DNA from: Citrobacter freundii
GTDB lineage: Bacteria; Pseudomonadota; Gammaproteobacteria; Enterobacterales; Enterobacteriaceae
DNA: 64,000 nucleotides
Direction: 5' to 3'
NCBI RefSeq assembly: GCF_011077955.1
Contig: NZ_JAALBX010000004.1
Location: forward strand, 1-64,000
This document shows positions 51,018 through 59,365 of this stretch, one piece after another. Position 1 is the first letter of the stretch; each line of letters begins with the position of its first letter. The notes beneath the pieces are model-generated. The model ran no database searches. It saw nothing but the letters and a program-made list of their open reading frames with translations, and was not told the origin of the DNA. The translations under genes and the position numbers were made by a program.

Positions 51018-51509
51018 ATGGCAATCCCGGTGTATTTATGGCTGAATGATGATGGCGGCAACAGGATAAAAGGTAGTGTCGATATAAAAGATCGTGAAGG
51101 ATCGATTGAAATAGTAGAGTTTATGCATAACGTGGAGTTACCCATTGATAATCATACGGGTCAAATAACAAGTAAACGCATACATAATGATTATTTTTTA
51201 ATTAAAGAAATTGATAGCGCATCGCCTTATTTATACAAAGGAGTGACGACGGGTGAAAAATTCAAAGAGGCTGTTTTAAAGTTTTATCGCATTAACGTCA
51301 ACGGTCAGGAAGAAGCGTATTTTCGAGTGACGATGGAAAATGTCAAGGTGACCGAAATTGAACCCTTTATGTTAGACATTAAAAACCCCGCGTATGAAAA
51401 GCATAACCACCTTGAAGCATTTTATTTATCCTATGAACGCATAACATGGCATTACCTTGATGGAAACATAATGCACGCTGACTCATGGAACAATAAGGAG
51501 GTTGCATAA
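51018..51509 (+). CDS. hcp: T6SS tube protein Hcp
   Basis: 163-residue protein with the enterobacterial Hcp pattern: MAIPVYLWLNDDGGNRIKGS, DREGSIEIVEFMHNV, ASPYLYKGVTTGEKF, ENVKVTEIEP and HNHLEAFYLSYERITWHYLDGN. Hcp hexamers stack into the T6SS inner tube and carry small effectors in their lumen. GGAACG site 8 bases upstream. No other T6SS structural genes are near, so this is an orphan copy that must work with a system elsewhere. Its TAA overlaps the effector's ATG by one base. Confidence 0.92.
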   Translation: MAIPVYLWLNDDGGNRIKGSVDIKDREGSIEIVEFMHNVELPIDNHTGQITSKRIHNDYFLIKEIDSASPYLYKGVTTGEKFKEAVLKFYRINVNGQEEAYFRVTMENVKVTEIEPFMLDIKNPAYEKHNHLEAFYLSYERITWHYLDGNIMHADSWNNKEVA

Positions 51510-51877
51510 TGCCGTGGGTATATAAGGTTAGCGTACACAAATTCTACCTCGATGGTAGTTATCAGTTTGATGCGAAATACTCAGGCAGGCCGGGATTTAT
51601 GAATGATTCGGCTAACGAGTGTGTCAGCGGTAAAGGACCTTTACCACGAGGCACATATACTATAGGACCTGCCTTCTATCATCACAAAACCAAAGCCTAT
51701 ACCATGAGGCTAACACCCTTTATCGAAAATCAGATGTGTGGTCGCGATGGTTTTATGATTCATGGAAATAATGCCGCACACCCTTTAGATGCTTCTGATG
51801 GATGTATAATTGTAGATTTGCACGAGCGTAAGCTAATTAATGAAAGCACAGACAAAATACTGGTAGTAGAGGATTAG
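51509..51877 (+). CDS. Tlde1-type L,D-transpeptidase-like T6SS effector (DUF2778)
   Basis: 122 residues. The pattern GFMNDSANECVSGKGPLPRGTYTI, then FMIHGN, and SDGCII with catalytic His and Cys (MIHG...DGC) matches the Tlde1 family of T6SS peptidoglycan effectors, which cut or exchange D-amino acids on tetrapeptide stems in the target cell periplasm. There is no signal peptide, as expected for cargo loaded in Hcp. Start overlaps hcp by one base, and the immunity gene follows after one base. Assignment rests on motif and gene context. Confidence 0.85.
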   Translation: MPWVYKVSVHKFYLDGSYQFDAKYSGRPGFMNDSANECVSGKGPLPRGTYTIGPAFYHHKTKAYTMRLTPFIENQMCGRDGFMIHGNNAAHPLDASDGCIIVDLHERKLINESTDKILVVED

Positions 51878-51878
51878 C

Positions 51879-52322
51879 ATGAAAAAAATTGTCATTATGC
51901 TGCTAGCCATGATGCCAGCCTTTTCATACGCTAAGCATTATGGCTGTGCGACCGCAGGCGCCTCAATGGAGATATCGCTATTTGAAGCATTATCAGAACA
52001 ACTTAAAATTGATACATCGACTATTGTTCGAGATAAAATACAAGTAAAAGTTTTAGACATTACCCCCATCTCTTATACCTATGCGGAGTATCTGGCAAGA
52101 CTTGACTTTAATAATTACCACGGCAAAGACAAAACAGAGGATACCTATAACAGCATCTTCTTTCCCAGTTACTATGAAAATAACGTTAAATCTATCACGG
52201 CTCAATATACCTATTTTAATAACAAAAAAAAGAAAGCTGTGTTTATTGCAACCAGCCTTATGAATAAAGATGAATGCTCAATACGGTTCAATGGTTACAT
52301 TACGTTATCCAGAGAATTTTAA
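51879..52322 (+). CDS. Periplasmic immunity protein, Tldi1-type
   Basis: 147 residues with a clear signal peptide (MKKIVIMLLAMMPAFSYA) and a mature domain with two or more cysteines. Placed directly after the Tlde1 effector, it fits the periplasmic immunity role known for Tldi1. The last 30 residues (KKAVFIATSLMNKDECSIRF and on) are identical to those of the second copy, whereas the N-terminal two-thirds differ. Confidence 0.8.
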   Translation: MKKIVIMLLAMMPAFSYAKHYGCATAGASMEISLFEALSEQLKIDTSTIVRDKIQVKVLDITPISYTYAEYLARLDFNNYHGKDKTEDTYNSIFFPSYYENNVKSITAQYTYFNNKKKKAVFIATSLMNKDECSIRFNGYITLSREF

Positions 52323-52649
52323 GACAGTTGCTGCGCAGTAAGCCCTGCCGTTAAAGGTTGGGCTTTTGCTTACTTTTACGCGCTAACGATGCGGAATCCT
52401 GACGCTTGTTGTTATTTTCAAATGAATGCCCGGGTGAACTTGGGATTTTTTGGGCGCGGTGTCTCGCATAAAAATAAAGGGTCGTTTCTGCATTTCGCAA
52501 AAACTCGAAAACGGTAATTAATTATTGTTTTAAAAAAGCGGTAAAACCTCAGCAAAAAAATCTAAATATACACATAGCATTATTAGACATTATGTGTACA
52601 GCTTTTAGACTCGGGTTTGGATAATCTAAATTTGAGTAAAGGAACGACG
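52323..52649. other. Spacer between module copies, duplicated leader
   Basis: 327 bases. The first part has the immunity-gene terminator; from 52401 the sequence repeats the baeR tail, a degraded baeR terminator, and the AT-rich hcp leader (including AATCTAAATATACACATAGC). It therefore probably carries a copy of the hcp promoter. No separate gene is seen. Confidence 0.6.
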
Positions 52650-52820
52650 ATGGCAATCCCGGTGTATATATGGCTGAATGATGACGACGGCAGCAGCGTA
52701 AAAGGTAGTGCCGATATAAAACATCGTGAAGGGTCGATTGAAATGTTAGCGTGCACAAATTCTACCTCGATAGTATCTATCAGGTTAATGTTAACTATTC
52801 ATGCAGGCCGGGATTTATGA
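52650..52820 (+). pseudogene. Truncated hcp remnant (copy B)
   Basis: Starts like intact hcp (MAIPVYIWLNDDDGSSVKGS) with the same GGAACG ribosome site, but after residue 31 a deletion joins it out of frame to the effector gene, ending at 56 codons. It cannot form an Hcp ring. Its translation may help ribosomes reach the downstream effector start. Confidence 0.85.
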
Positions 52821-53095
52821 ATGATTCAGCTAACGGGTGTGTCAGCGGTAAAGGACCTTTGCCACGAGGTACATATACTATAGGACCTGCCTTCTATCAT
52901 CATAAAACCAAAGCCTATATCATGAGGCTAACACCCTTTATCGAAAATCAGATGTGTGGTCGCGATGGTTTTATGATCCATGGGAATAGCGAGGCACACC
53001 CATGGGATGCTTCAGACGGGTGCATCATACTGAGTTATCAATCCCGTAAAACAATTAATGCAAGTACTGATAAAATTCTTGTGGTAGAAGATTAA
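52751..53095 (+). CDS. Second Tlde1-type effector, 5'-trimmed
   Basis: 114 residues from a GTG start. It keeps the whole catalytic part (GFMNDSANGCVSGKGPLPRG, FMIHGN, SDGCII), losing only the first seven or so residues of the first copy. Differences cluster near the C terminus (HPWDASDGCIILSYQSRKTI). The start lies within the truncated hcp frame and lacks a good ribosome site, so expression may depend on coupling. Without its own intact Hcp, it would have to use the upstream one. Confidence 0.72.
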   Translation: MHKFYLDSIYQVNVNYSCRPGFMNDSANGCVSGKGPLPRGTYTIGPAFYHHKTKAYIMRLTPFIENQMCGRDGFMIHGNSEAHPWDASDGCIILSYQSRKTINASTDKILVVED

Positions 53096-53096
53096 C

Positions 53097-53528
53097 ATGA
53101 AAATATTTTTGACGATTTTATTTATACCTACCATATCCTTTGCTCAGCCAGGTTGTGAAATTGCTGGCGCATATATGGAATCTGTATTATTTGATAAATT
53201 ATCCGAAGATTTAAAAATTGACACATCGAGTATTGATGAATATAAAGCGGAAGTCAAACTCATCGACATCTCACCGATATCAAAAATGTATGCAACTTAC
53301 TTAGCCAAATTAGATCGAGAGGAAAGCTTAAGTAAAAACAAATTTACTTTATCTGAAAGTGATTATTATTCTAGCTACTATGAAAATGAAGTAAAGTCTA
53401 TTACTGCTCAATATAGTTACTTTAACAAAGATAAAAAGAAAGCTGTATTTATTGCAACCAGCCTTATGAATAAAGATGAATGCTCAATACGGTTCAACGG
53501 TTACATTACGTTGTCCCGAGAATTTTAA
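53097..53528 (+). CDS. Second periplasmic immunity protein, Tldi1-type
   Basis: 143 residues with signal peptide (MKIFLTILFIPTISFAQ) and the same layout as the first immunity protein. The N-terminal two-thirds differ strongly from copy A, but the last 30 residues are identical, down to near-identical DNA. It starts one base after the effector stop. It may match the second effector or simply widen protection. Confidence 0.78.
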   Translation: MKIFLTILFIPTISFAQPGCEIAGAYMESVLFDKLSEDLKIDTSSIDEYKAEVKLIDISPISKMYATYLAKLDREESLSKNKFTLSESDYYSSYYENEVKSITAQYSYFNKDKKKAVFIATSLMNKDECSIRFNGYITLSREF

Positions 53529-53680
53529 AACAGGTTCTGTGCAGTAAGCCCTGCCGTTAAAGGTTGGGCTTTTGCTGGCTATTACGCGCTAACGGTAGGT
53601 AGACGGTAGCGCGCCGCGCTTTACCTCTGCTTTTCTCAACGCTACAATTCCCGCCTTCAATGTGGGGGATAACCCTCTCC

Positions 53681-53711
53681 CTAAGCCGTCTCAACTGCTG
53701 AGGCGGTTCTG
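53681..53711 (+). other. Hairpin in the trhP leader
   Basis: The stem CCGTCTC / GAGGCGG lies about 30 bases before the trhP start, in the untranslated leader region or just ahead of it. Role unknown. Confidence 0.35.
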
Positions 53712-53735
53712 ACCTGACATCAGAACGAGAACATC

Positions 53736-55097
53736 ATGTTTAAACCAGAACTCCTGTCCCCGGCGGGAACGCTTAAAAATATGCGTTACGCTTTCGCCTA
53801 TGGCGCGGACGCCGTTTACGCGGGCCAGCCACGCTACAGCCTGCGGGTGCGTAATAACGAATTCAATCACGAGAATTTGCAGCTCGGCATCAATGAAGCG
53901 CATGCGCTGGGTAAAAAATTCTATGTGGTGGTAAATATCGCACCGCATAACGCCAAGCTGAAAACCTTTATCCGTGACCTGAAACCGGTTATCGATATGG
54001 GGCCGGATGCGCTGATTATGTCAGACCCGGGTCTTATCATGATGGTGCGTGAGGCCTTCCCGCAGATGGATATTCACCTCTCGGTGCAAGCCAACGCGGT
54101 GAACTGGGCGACGGTGAAGTTCTGGAAACAAATGGGCCTGACGCGCGTGATTTTATCCCGCGAGCTGTCCCTTGAAGAGATCGCGGAAATCCGCGAACAG
54201 GTGCCGGATATGGAGATTGAAATCTTCGTTCACGGCGCGCTGTGCATGGCCTACTCTGGCCGCTGCCTGCTGTCTGGCTATATCAATAAGCGCGACCCAA
54301 ACCAGGGCACCTGCACTAACGCCTGCCGCTGGGAATACAATGTGCAGGAAGGCAAAGAGGATGACGTCGGGAATATCGTGCATGTGCATGAGCCTATCCC
54401 GGTGAAAACCATCGAGCCGACGCTCGGCATCGGCGCGCCGACCGATAAAGTGTTTATGGTAGAAGAAGCCCAGCGCCCGGGGGAATATATGACCGCGTTC
54501 GAAGACGAACACGGCACCTACATCATGAACTCCAAAGATTTGCGCGCTATTCAGCACGTTGAGCGCCTGACCCAAATGGGCGTGCACTCGCTGAAAATCG
54601 AAGGTCGCACAAAATCCTTCTACTATTGCGCGCGCACCGCGCAGGTCTATCGCCGCGCGATAGATGACGCCGCAGCCGGTAAACCGTTCGACCCTACGCT
54701 TATGGAAACGCTGGAAGGCCTGGCGCATCGCGGTTATACCGAAGGGTTCCTGCGTCGTCATACCCATGACGATTATCAGAATTACGAATACGGCTTTTCG
54801 GTGTCCGATCGTCAGCAGTTTGTCGGGGAGTTTACCGGCGAGCGTCGCGGCGAACTGGCGCAGGTGAAGGTGAAAAATAAATTCTCGATGGGCGACAGCC
54901 TTGAGTTAATGACCCCCCAGGGTAATATCAATTTCACGCTTGAGCATCTTGAGAGCGCTAAAGGTGAGAAGATGGACGTCGCGCCCGGAGATGGTTATAC
55001 CGTCTGGATGCCGGTTCCGCAGGATGTCGCGCTGGAATTTGCGCTATTGATGCGCAACTTCACCGGGCAGAGCACCCGTAATCCCCACGGTAAGTAA
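53736..55097 (+). CDS. trhP: tRNA hydroxylase TrhP (YegQ), U32 family
   Basis: 453-residue protein of the peptidase U32 family that, despite the name, hydroxylates uridine 34 of several tRNAs (ho5U) using prephenate-related chemistry. Signatures are ELLSPAGTLKNMRYAFAYGADAVYAG and the U32 block EIEIFVHGALCMAYSGRCLLS, with four clustered cysteines continuing in CTNACRWEY. Formerly yegQ. In K-12 yegP lies between baeR and this gene; here the T6SS module does. Confidence 0.93.
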   Translation: MFKPELLSPAGTLKNMRYAFAYGADAVYAGQPRYSLRVRNNEFNHENLQLGINEAHALGKKFYVVVNIAPHNAKLKTFIRDLKPVIDMGPDALIMSDPGLIMMVREAFPQMDIHLSVQANAVNWATVKFWKQMGLTRVILSRELSLEEIAEIREQVPDMEIEIFVHGALCMAYSGRCLLSGYINKRDPNQGTCTNACRWEYNVQEGKEDDVGNIVHVHEPIPVKTIEPTLGIGAPTDKVFMVEEAQRPGEYMTAFEDEHGTYIMNSKDLRAIQHVERLTQMGVHSLKIEGRTKSFYYCARTAQVYRRAIDDAAAGKPFDPTLMETLEGLAHRGYTEGFLRRHTHDDYQNYEYGFSVSDRQQFVGEFTGERRGELAQVKVKNKFSMGDSLELMTPQGNINFTLEHLESAKGEKMDVAPGDGYTVWMPVPQDVALEFALLMRNFTGQSTRNPHGK

Positions 55098-55131
55098 TTC
55101 ATTTAGGTTATTTTTTCTTATGGGAAGAATC

Positions 55132-55147
55132 TTAGAAAGAGATCACA
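55132..55147 (+). promoter_or_regulatory. CRP site of cyaR
   Basis: TTAGA-N6-TCACA with one perfect half-site is centred about 42 bases before the CyaR start, the class II position for cAMP-CRP. The -10 TATGAT is at 55169-55174. CRP activation of cyaR is established in E. coli and Salmonella. Confidence 0.65.
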
Positions 55148-55181
55148 TACCGTTACGATCGTTCCGGGTATGATTCGTTTC

Positions 55182-55268
55182 GCTGAAAAACATAACCCAT
55201 AAATGCTAGTTGTACCAGGAACCACCTCCTTAGCCTGCGTAATCTCCCTTACGCAGGCTTATTTTTTT
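55182..55268 (+). ncRNA. cyaR: CyaR small RNA
   Basis: An 87-nt sequence starting GCTGAAAAACATAACCC, with the ACCACCTCCTTAG seed loop and the terminator GCCTGCGTAA / TTACGCAGGC plus T-run, nearly identical to E. coli CyaR. It is an Hfq-dependent RNA that represses ompX, luxS and nadE. It sits after trhP as in E. coli. Confidence 0.95.
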
Positions 55269-55350
55269 CTTCCGCTTTCAGCCCCTTCTGACCCCCGAAA
55301 TTTTTATCCGGTATACACTTCCTGATGATCGACTCACTTCAGGACACCCC

Positions 55351-56250
55351 ATGGATAGCATTCCCGCTTCACTGATGGTTTTAAATGGCAAAGGCGCAGG
55401 CGATGACCTGCTACGAAGCGCAGTAAACCTGCTGCGTGAAGAAGGTATCACTCTGCATGTCCGGCTCACCTGGGAAAAAGGCGATGCCGCGCGCTTCGTC
55501 AAAGAAGCCGTTGACCTGGGCGTACAAACGGTTATCGCAGGCGGTGGTGATGGCACCATCAACGAAGTGGCGACGGCGCTTTGGCGCATTGACCCGGCGG
55601 TACGACCGGCGTTAGGCATCGTTCCGCTTGGCACCGCCAATGATTTCGCCACCAGCACCGGCATCCCGGATGAGCTGGATCAAGCGCTGAAACTGGCGAT
55701 CGCCGGAAGAGCCGTTCCTATCGATCTGGTAGAGGTGAATAAAGAAGCCGCATTTATTAACATGGCCACCGGCGGTTTCGGCACGCGCATTACCACAGAG
55801 ACGCCGGAAAAACTCAAGGCGGCGCTCGGCGGCGCATCCTATTTGCTGCATGGGCTGTTGCGAATGGATACCTTGCAGCCGGATCGCTGCGAAATCCGTG
55901 GCGAGAACTTTCAGTGGCAGGGCGATGCGCTGGTAATAGGCTTTGGTAATGGACGCCAGGCAGGCGGCGGTCAGCAACTTTGCCCTGATGCATTAATCAA
56001 TGACGGGCTCTTGCGGGTGCGTATTTTTACCGGCGATGAACTGCTGCCGGCGCTGTTTACCACCCTCACCCGGCCAGACGACAGCCCGAATATAGTTGAT
56101 GGCATTTCATCGTGGTTTGAAATCACCTCACCGCATGAAATGACGTTTAATCTGGATGGCGAACCGCTAAGCGGCGACCATTTTCGCCTCGAAGTACAGC
56201 CCGGCGCGCTACTGTGCCGCTTACCGCCGGACTGTCCGTTATTACGCTGA
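55351..56250 (+). CDS. yegS: Lipid kinase YegS
   Basis: Diacylglycerol-kinase-fold protein of 299 residues; E. coli YegS phosphorylates phosphatidylglycerol in vitro. Nucleotide-binding block is [14 protein letters not shown]; other conserved parts are PLGTANDFA and [11 protein letters not shown]. No membrane helix. A hairpin follows at 56274. Confidence 0.92.
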   Translation: MDSIPASLMVLNGKGAGDDLLRSAVNLLREEGITLHVRLTWEKGDAARFVKEAVDLGVQTVIAGGGDGTINEVATALWRIDPAVRPALGIVPLGTANDFATSTGIPDELDQALKLAIAGRAVPIDLVEVNKEAAFINMATGGFGTRITTETPEKLKAALGGASYLLHGLLRMDTLQPDRCEIRGENFQWQGDALVIGFGNGRQAGGGQQLCPDALINDGLLRVRIFTGDELLPALFTTLTRPDDSPNIVDGISSWFEITSPHEMTFNLDGEPLSGDHFRLEVQPGALLCRLPPDCPLLR

Positions 56251-56273
56251 ATTCTGTTTTAACGGTAAAACCG

Positions 56274-56300
56274 ACGCCGGAGAGCGAGCGTCTCCGGCGT
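56274..56300. terminator. Hairpin between yegS and fbaB
   Basis: The stem ACGCCGGAGA / TCTCCGGCGT lies between convergent genes yegS and fbaB. No strong T-run follows. Confidence 0.55.
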
Positions 56301-56306
56301 GGGCAG

Positions 56307-57359
56307 TTACGCGATAGTCACTTTGCTATCGAGATAAACATCCTGCACGGCGTTAATCAGTTTCACGCCCTCGGCCATGGATTTCTTAAAGGCTTTACGG
56401 CCCAGGATAAGCCCCATGCCCCCGGCGCGTTTATTGATAACCGCGGTGCGTACCGCCTCTGTTAAATCAGCCTCGCCGCCGGATGCGCCGCCGGAATTAA
56501 TTAACCCGGCGCGGCCCATATAGCAGTTAGCCAGTTGATAGCGCACCAGATCGATGGGGTTATCGGTGGTTAATTTGCTGTAAACGCGATCATCGGTATA
56601 ACCGTAATTTACCGCCTTATAGCCGCCGTTATTTTCCGCCATCTTCTGCTTCACGATATCCGCGCCAATGGTGGCTGCCAAATGGTTCGCCTGGCCGGTT
56701 AAATCCGCGCTGACGTGGTAATCGACGCCATCCTTTTTGAAAGCGGAATTACGCAGGTAGGCCCATAGTACTGTGACCATACCCAGTTCATGGGCGCGTT
56801 CAAATGCCGCTGAGATCTCTTCAATCTGACGACGTGACTCTTCTGAGCCAAAGTAAATGGTCGCGCCAACCGCCACCGCGCCGAGATTAAAGGCCTGTTC
56901 AACGCTTGCATACAGCGTCTGGTCAAAAGTATTGGGGTAGCTCAACGTTTCGTTATGATTAAGCTTCACCAAAAAAGGAATGCGGTGGGCATAGCGGCGC
57001 GACACCGAGGCCAGCACGCCGTAGGTTGAGGCCACACAGTTACAGCCCGCTTCAATGGCAAGCTCGACGATATTTTTCGGATCGAAGTACTGCGGGTTTG
57101 CCGCGAACGAGGCGCCAGCGGAATGCTCAACACCCTGATCAACCGGCAGGATAGAGAGATACCCGGTACCCGCCAGGCGTCCGGTATTGTAGAGGGTTTG
57201 CATGTTTCGAAGCACCGCTGGCGGACGGTTATTGTCAATCATCACGCGATCAACATAATCCGCGCCAGGCAGGTAAAGAGTATCAGCCGGAATGGTCATA
57301 CAACGATGCTGTAGCAGGCTATCGGCATCTTTGCCAAGTAATTGCGCAATATCAGTCAT
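56307..57359 (-). CDS. fbaB: Class I fructose-bisphosphate aldolase FbaB
   Basis: 350-residue Schiff-base aldolase of the DhnA family, acting in glycolysis and gluconeogenesis. Close to E. coli over its length, including [36 protein letters not shown] and [14 protein letters not shown] chose [15 protein letters not shown] as start; an upstream frame to 57446 shows no conservation. The gat operon and yegTUVWX genes of K-12 do not flank it here. Confidence 0.95.
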   Translation of the reverse strand: MTDIAQLLGKDADSLLQHRCMTIPADTLYLPGADYVDRVMIDNNRPPAVLRNMQTLYNTGRLAGTGYLSILPVDQGVEHSAGASFAANPQYFDPKNIVELAIEAGCNCVASTYGVLASVSRRYAHRIPFLVKLNHNETLSYPNTFDQTLYASVEQAFNLGAVAVGATIYFGSEESRRQIEEISAAFERAHELGMVTVLWAYLRNSAFKKDGVDYHVSADLTGQANHLAATIGADIVKQKMAENNGGYKAVNYGYTDDRVYSKLTTDNPIDLVRYQLANCYMGRAGLINSGGASGGEADLTEAVRTAVINKRAGGMGLILGRKAFKKSMAEGVKLINAVQDVYLDSKVTIA

Positions 57360-57538
57360 TATACGCTCCCGTAACGTCCTCTGAGAGATGGAAAATTCCA
57401 TGCCCGCAGGGTTGCGGGCAGCATTAATTCTGATACTCATCAACATTATTTGCCAGTGGCCGCCGCATTTTTAGCCTGTTTTCATTTTACACACAGAATG
57501 AAAAGCTGACTTAACGGCAACCTGATGAATAAGCGCCG

Positions 57539-58339
57539 CTACCACCAGGCGTGGAAATGATGAACCGGGCCAATACCCTGCCCCACTTCCAGTGAATCCG
57601 CTGCGGCAAGCGCCTTTGAGAGCCACGCTTTCGCTTCCATGACGGTATCGGCCCAGTTTTCATGACGTGGCCGTAATGCCGCCAGTGCCGCCGACAGGGT
57701 ACACCCGGTGCCATGGGTATTTTTTGTTGCGATGCGTGGCGCGGTAAATCGCGTTGCGCCCGTGCGGGTAAAAAGCCAGTCCGGGCTTTCAGGATCGTCC
57801 AGATGGCCGCCTTTCATCAACACCGCTTCGCAGCCAAGCGCCAGCAACGCTTCACCCTGCTGATGCATCTCCCGTTCATTACGCGCATGGGATGTATCCA
57901 GCAGTGCGGCAGCTTCCGGAAGATTCGGGGTGATGAGCGCAACATGGGGCAATAAACGCGTGCGCAGCGTCGCCACCGCTGATGAGGAAAGGAGCGGATC
58001 GCCGCTCTTGGCCAGCATGACGGTATCAAGCACAACATTGCCGACCCGGTAATGGGCCAGCCGTTCAGCCACCGCCTCAACAATATCCGTTTCCGCCAGC
58101 ATACCGATTTTGACGGTATCAATGCGCAGGTCACTGAATACTGAGTCAAGCTGCGCCGCCACAAAATCGGGTTCAATCCGGTAAACCGACTGCACGCCCT
58201 GAGTGTTTTGCGCCACCAGCGCGGTGATAACCGTCGCGCCATACGCGCCCAGCGCTGAAAACGTTTTTAAATCCGCCTGAATTCCGGCCCCGCCGCTGGG
58301 ATCGGTACCGGCAATGGTGAGGGCATTAATGCGTGTCAT
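57539..58339 (-). CDS. thiD: Hydroxymethylpyrimidine (phosphate) kinase ThiD
   Basis: Ribokinase-like enzyme of 266 residues that phosphorylates HMP and HMP-P for thiamine synthesis. The N-terminal block is [22 protein letters not shown]; the anion hole and catalytic Asp region is [16 protein letters not shown]. Start [11 protein letters not shown] overlaps the end of thiM by 14 bases, so it is co-transcribed and under the thiM riboswitch. Confidence 0.94.
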   Translation of the reverse strand: MTRINALTIAGTDPSGGAGIQADLKTFSALGAYGATVITALVAQNTQGVQSVYRIEPDFVAAQLDSVFSDLRIDTVKIGMLAETDIVEAVAERLAHYRVGNVVLDTVMLAKSGDPLLSSSAVATLRTRLLPHVALITPNLPEAAALLDTSHARNEREMHQQGEALLALGCEAVLMKGGHLDDPESPDWLFTRTGATRFTAPRIATKNTHGTGCTLSAALAALRPRHENWADTVMEAKAWLSKALAAADSLEVGQGIGPVHHFHAWW

Positions 58340-59123
58340 GTCGCGCCTCCGTGCTGAGGTGATACAACGCGTCAAGAAACAGGGAGGGAAAGCTTCCTGG
58401 TCCCTGGCATCGATCGCTCGCCTGCTTACCGGCACGTGCGAACATGCCGCAAGCCGCTGCCACGTTCTCAATACGTGAGCCGGGTAATGCGCAGGCTGCC
58501 GCTACCACCGCCGAAAGCGCGCAGCCGGTGCCGACTACCCGCGTCATCAGGGCATCGCCGCCAGTAACGAAAAGCATACGCTCGCCATCAGTGACGTAAT
58601 CCACTTCGCCGGTGACCGCGACTATCGCGCCGCTGCGTTGCGCCAGCTCACGCGCCGCGCTTAACGCATCCTGGGCGGTCTGCGTGGTATCCACGCCTCG
58701 TCCGCCACTGCCATATCCGGCTAAGGCCAGAATTTCCGACGCGTTGCCGCGAATGGCGGCGGGCTTATGCGCAAGGATTTCCCGGGCGAAGCGGCTTCGA
58801 AACGCCAGCGGCCCGACGGCCACGGGATCGAGCGTCCAGGGAGTGCCCGCGCGGTTCGCGCCATCTATCGCGGCGCGCATTGAAAGCGCCTGTTCGCGGG
58901 TCAGCGTACCAATGTTTATCAATAACGCATCGGCAATGGCGCTAAACGCCAGCGCCTCTTCATGATCGACCACCATCGCAGGCGACGCCCCAATAGCGAG
59001 CAGAACATTTGCAGTAAAAGACGGGACGACCTGGTTTGTCAGGCAGTGAACCAGGGGAGAATGCGTAGCCATTAGGCTTGCAAGTAGCGCGGTGTGCGCG
59101 GGGGAAAGCAGGTCAGGTTGCAT
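58326..59123 (-). CDS. thiM: Hydroxyethylthiazole kinase ThiM
   Basis: 265-residue kinase that salvages the thiazole half of thiamine. Marks: [26 protein letters not shown] at the N terminus and [14 protein letters not shown] at the catalytic site. A CAGGAG ribosome site lies 7 bases upstream, the element hidden by the TPP riboswitch. Confidence 0.94.
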   Translation of the reverse strand: MQPDLLSPAHTALLASLMATHSPLVHCLTNQVVPSFTANVLLAIGASPAMVVDHEEALAFSAIADALLINIGTLTREQALSMRAAIDGANRAGTPWTLDPVAVGPLAFRSRFAREILAHKPAAIRGNASEILALAGYGSGGRGVDTTQTAQDALSAARELAQRSGAIVAVTGEVDYVTDGERMLFVTGGDALMTRVVGTGCALSAVVAAACALPGSRIENVAAACGMFARAGKQASDRCQGPGSFPSLFLDALYHLSTEARHDTH

Positions 59124-59167
59124 GTATCGCTCCTGCCAGGCTGTGAAGAAGGATACCAGGCAGGTAT

Positions 59168-59247
59168 CTGACTTCCCTACGCTGGCATTATCCAGATCAG
59201 GTGGTACGGGTATTTCTCAGCCTTCACAAAGAAGGGCACCCCGAGTC
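59168..59247 (-). promoter_or_regulatory. TPP riboswitch (thi-box) of thiMD
   Basis: The minus strand reads the full thi-box: CTCGGGGTGCCC, GGCTGAGAAATACCCGTA, and CTGATCTGGATAATGCCAGCG followed by TAGGGAAG. It lies 45 bases before thiM and is expected to block translation when thiamine pyrophosphate binds, as in E. coli thiM. Confidence 0.96.
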
Positions 59248-59313
59248 AAGTAACAGAGGCAGAATAAGGAACCGTTTGTTTAAAAGCAAGGCTACCGCTT
59301 ACCGGCAGCAAAT

Positions 59314-59340
59314 GAAAAAAGCCAGGGGTCTCCTGGCTTT
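59314..59340 (-). terminator. Terminator of the cstA-like gene
   Basis: The stem AAAGCCAGG / CCTGGCTTT is followed by a T-run on the minus strand, 26 bases past the stop. Confidence 0.8.
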
Positions 59341-59365
59341 ACGTTTCAGACTCAATCCTGCAAGC

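Larger units (their letters stand above)
50765..52388 (+). repeat. Tandem duplication unit A (hcp-tlde1-tldi1)
   Basis: About 1.62 kb from the last codons of baeR to beyond the immunity gene's terminator. The leader (from TTTCAAATGAATGCCC to the hcp start), much of tlde1 and the immunity gene's 3' end recur in unit B at 52401-53594. The terminator AGCCC...GGGCT (52339-52369) and the motif ACGCGCTAACG end both units. Confidence 0.85.
52401..53594 (+). repeat. Tandem duplication unit B, internally deleted
   Basis: About 1.19 kb corresponding to unit A but lacking roughly 0.4 kb, from hcp codon 32 to about tlde1 codon 7. The leader, the start of hcp, most of tlde1 and the 3' end of the immunity gene align closely with unit A; the 5' part of the immunity gene is diverged. 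Confidence 0.85.
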
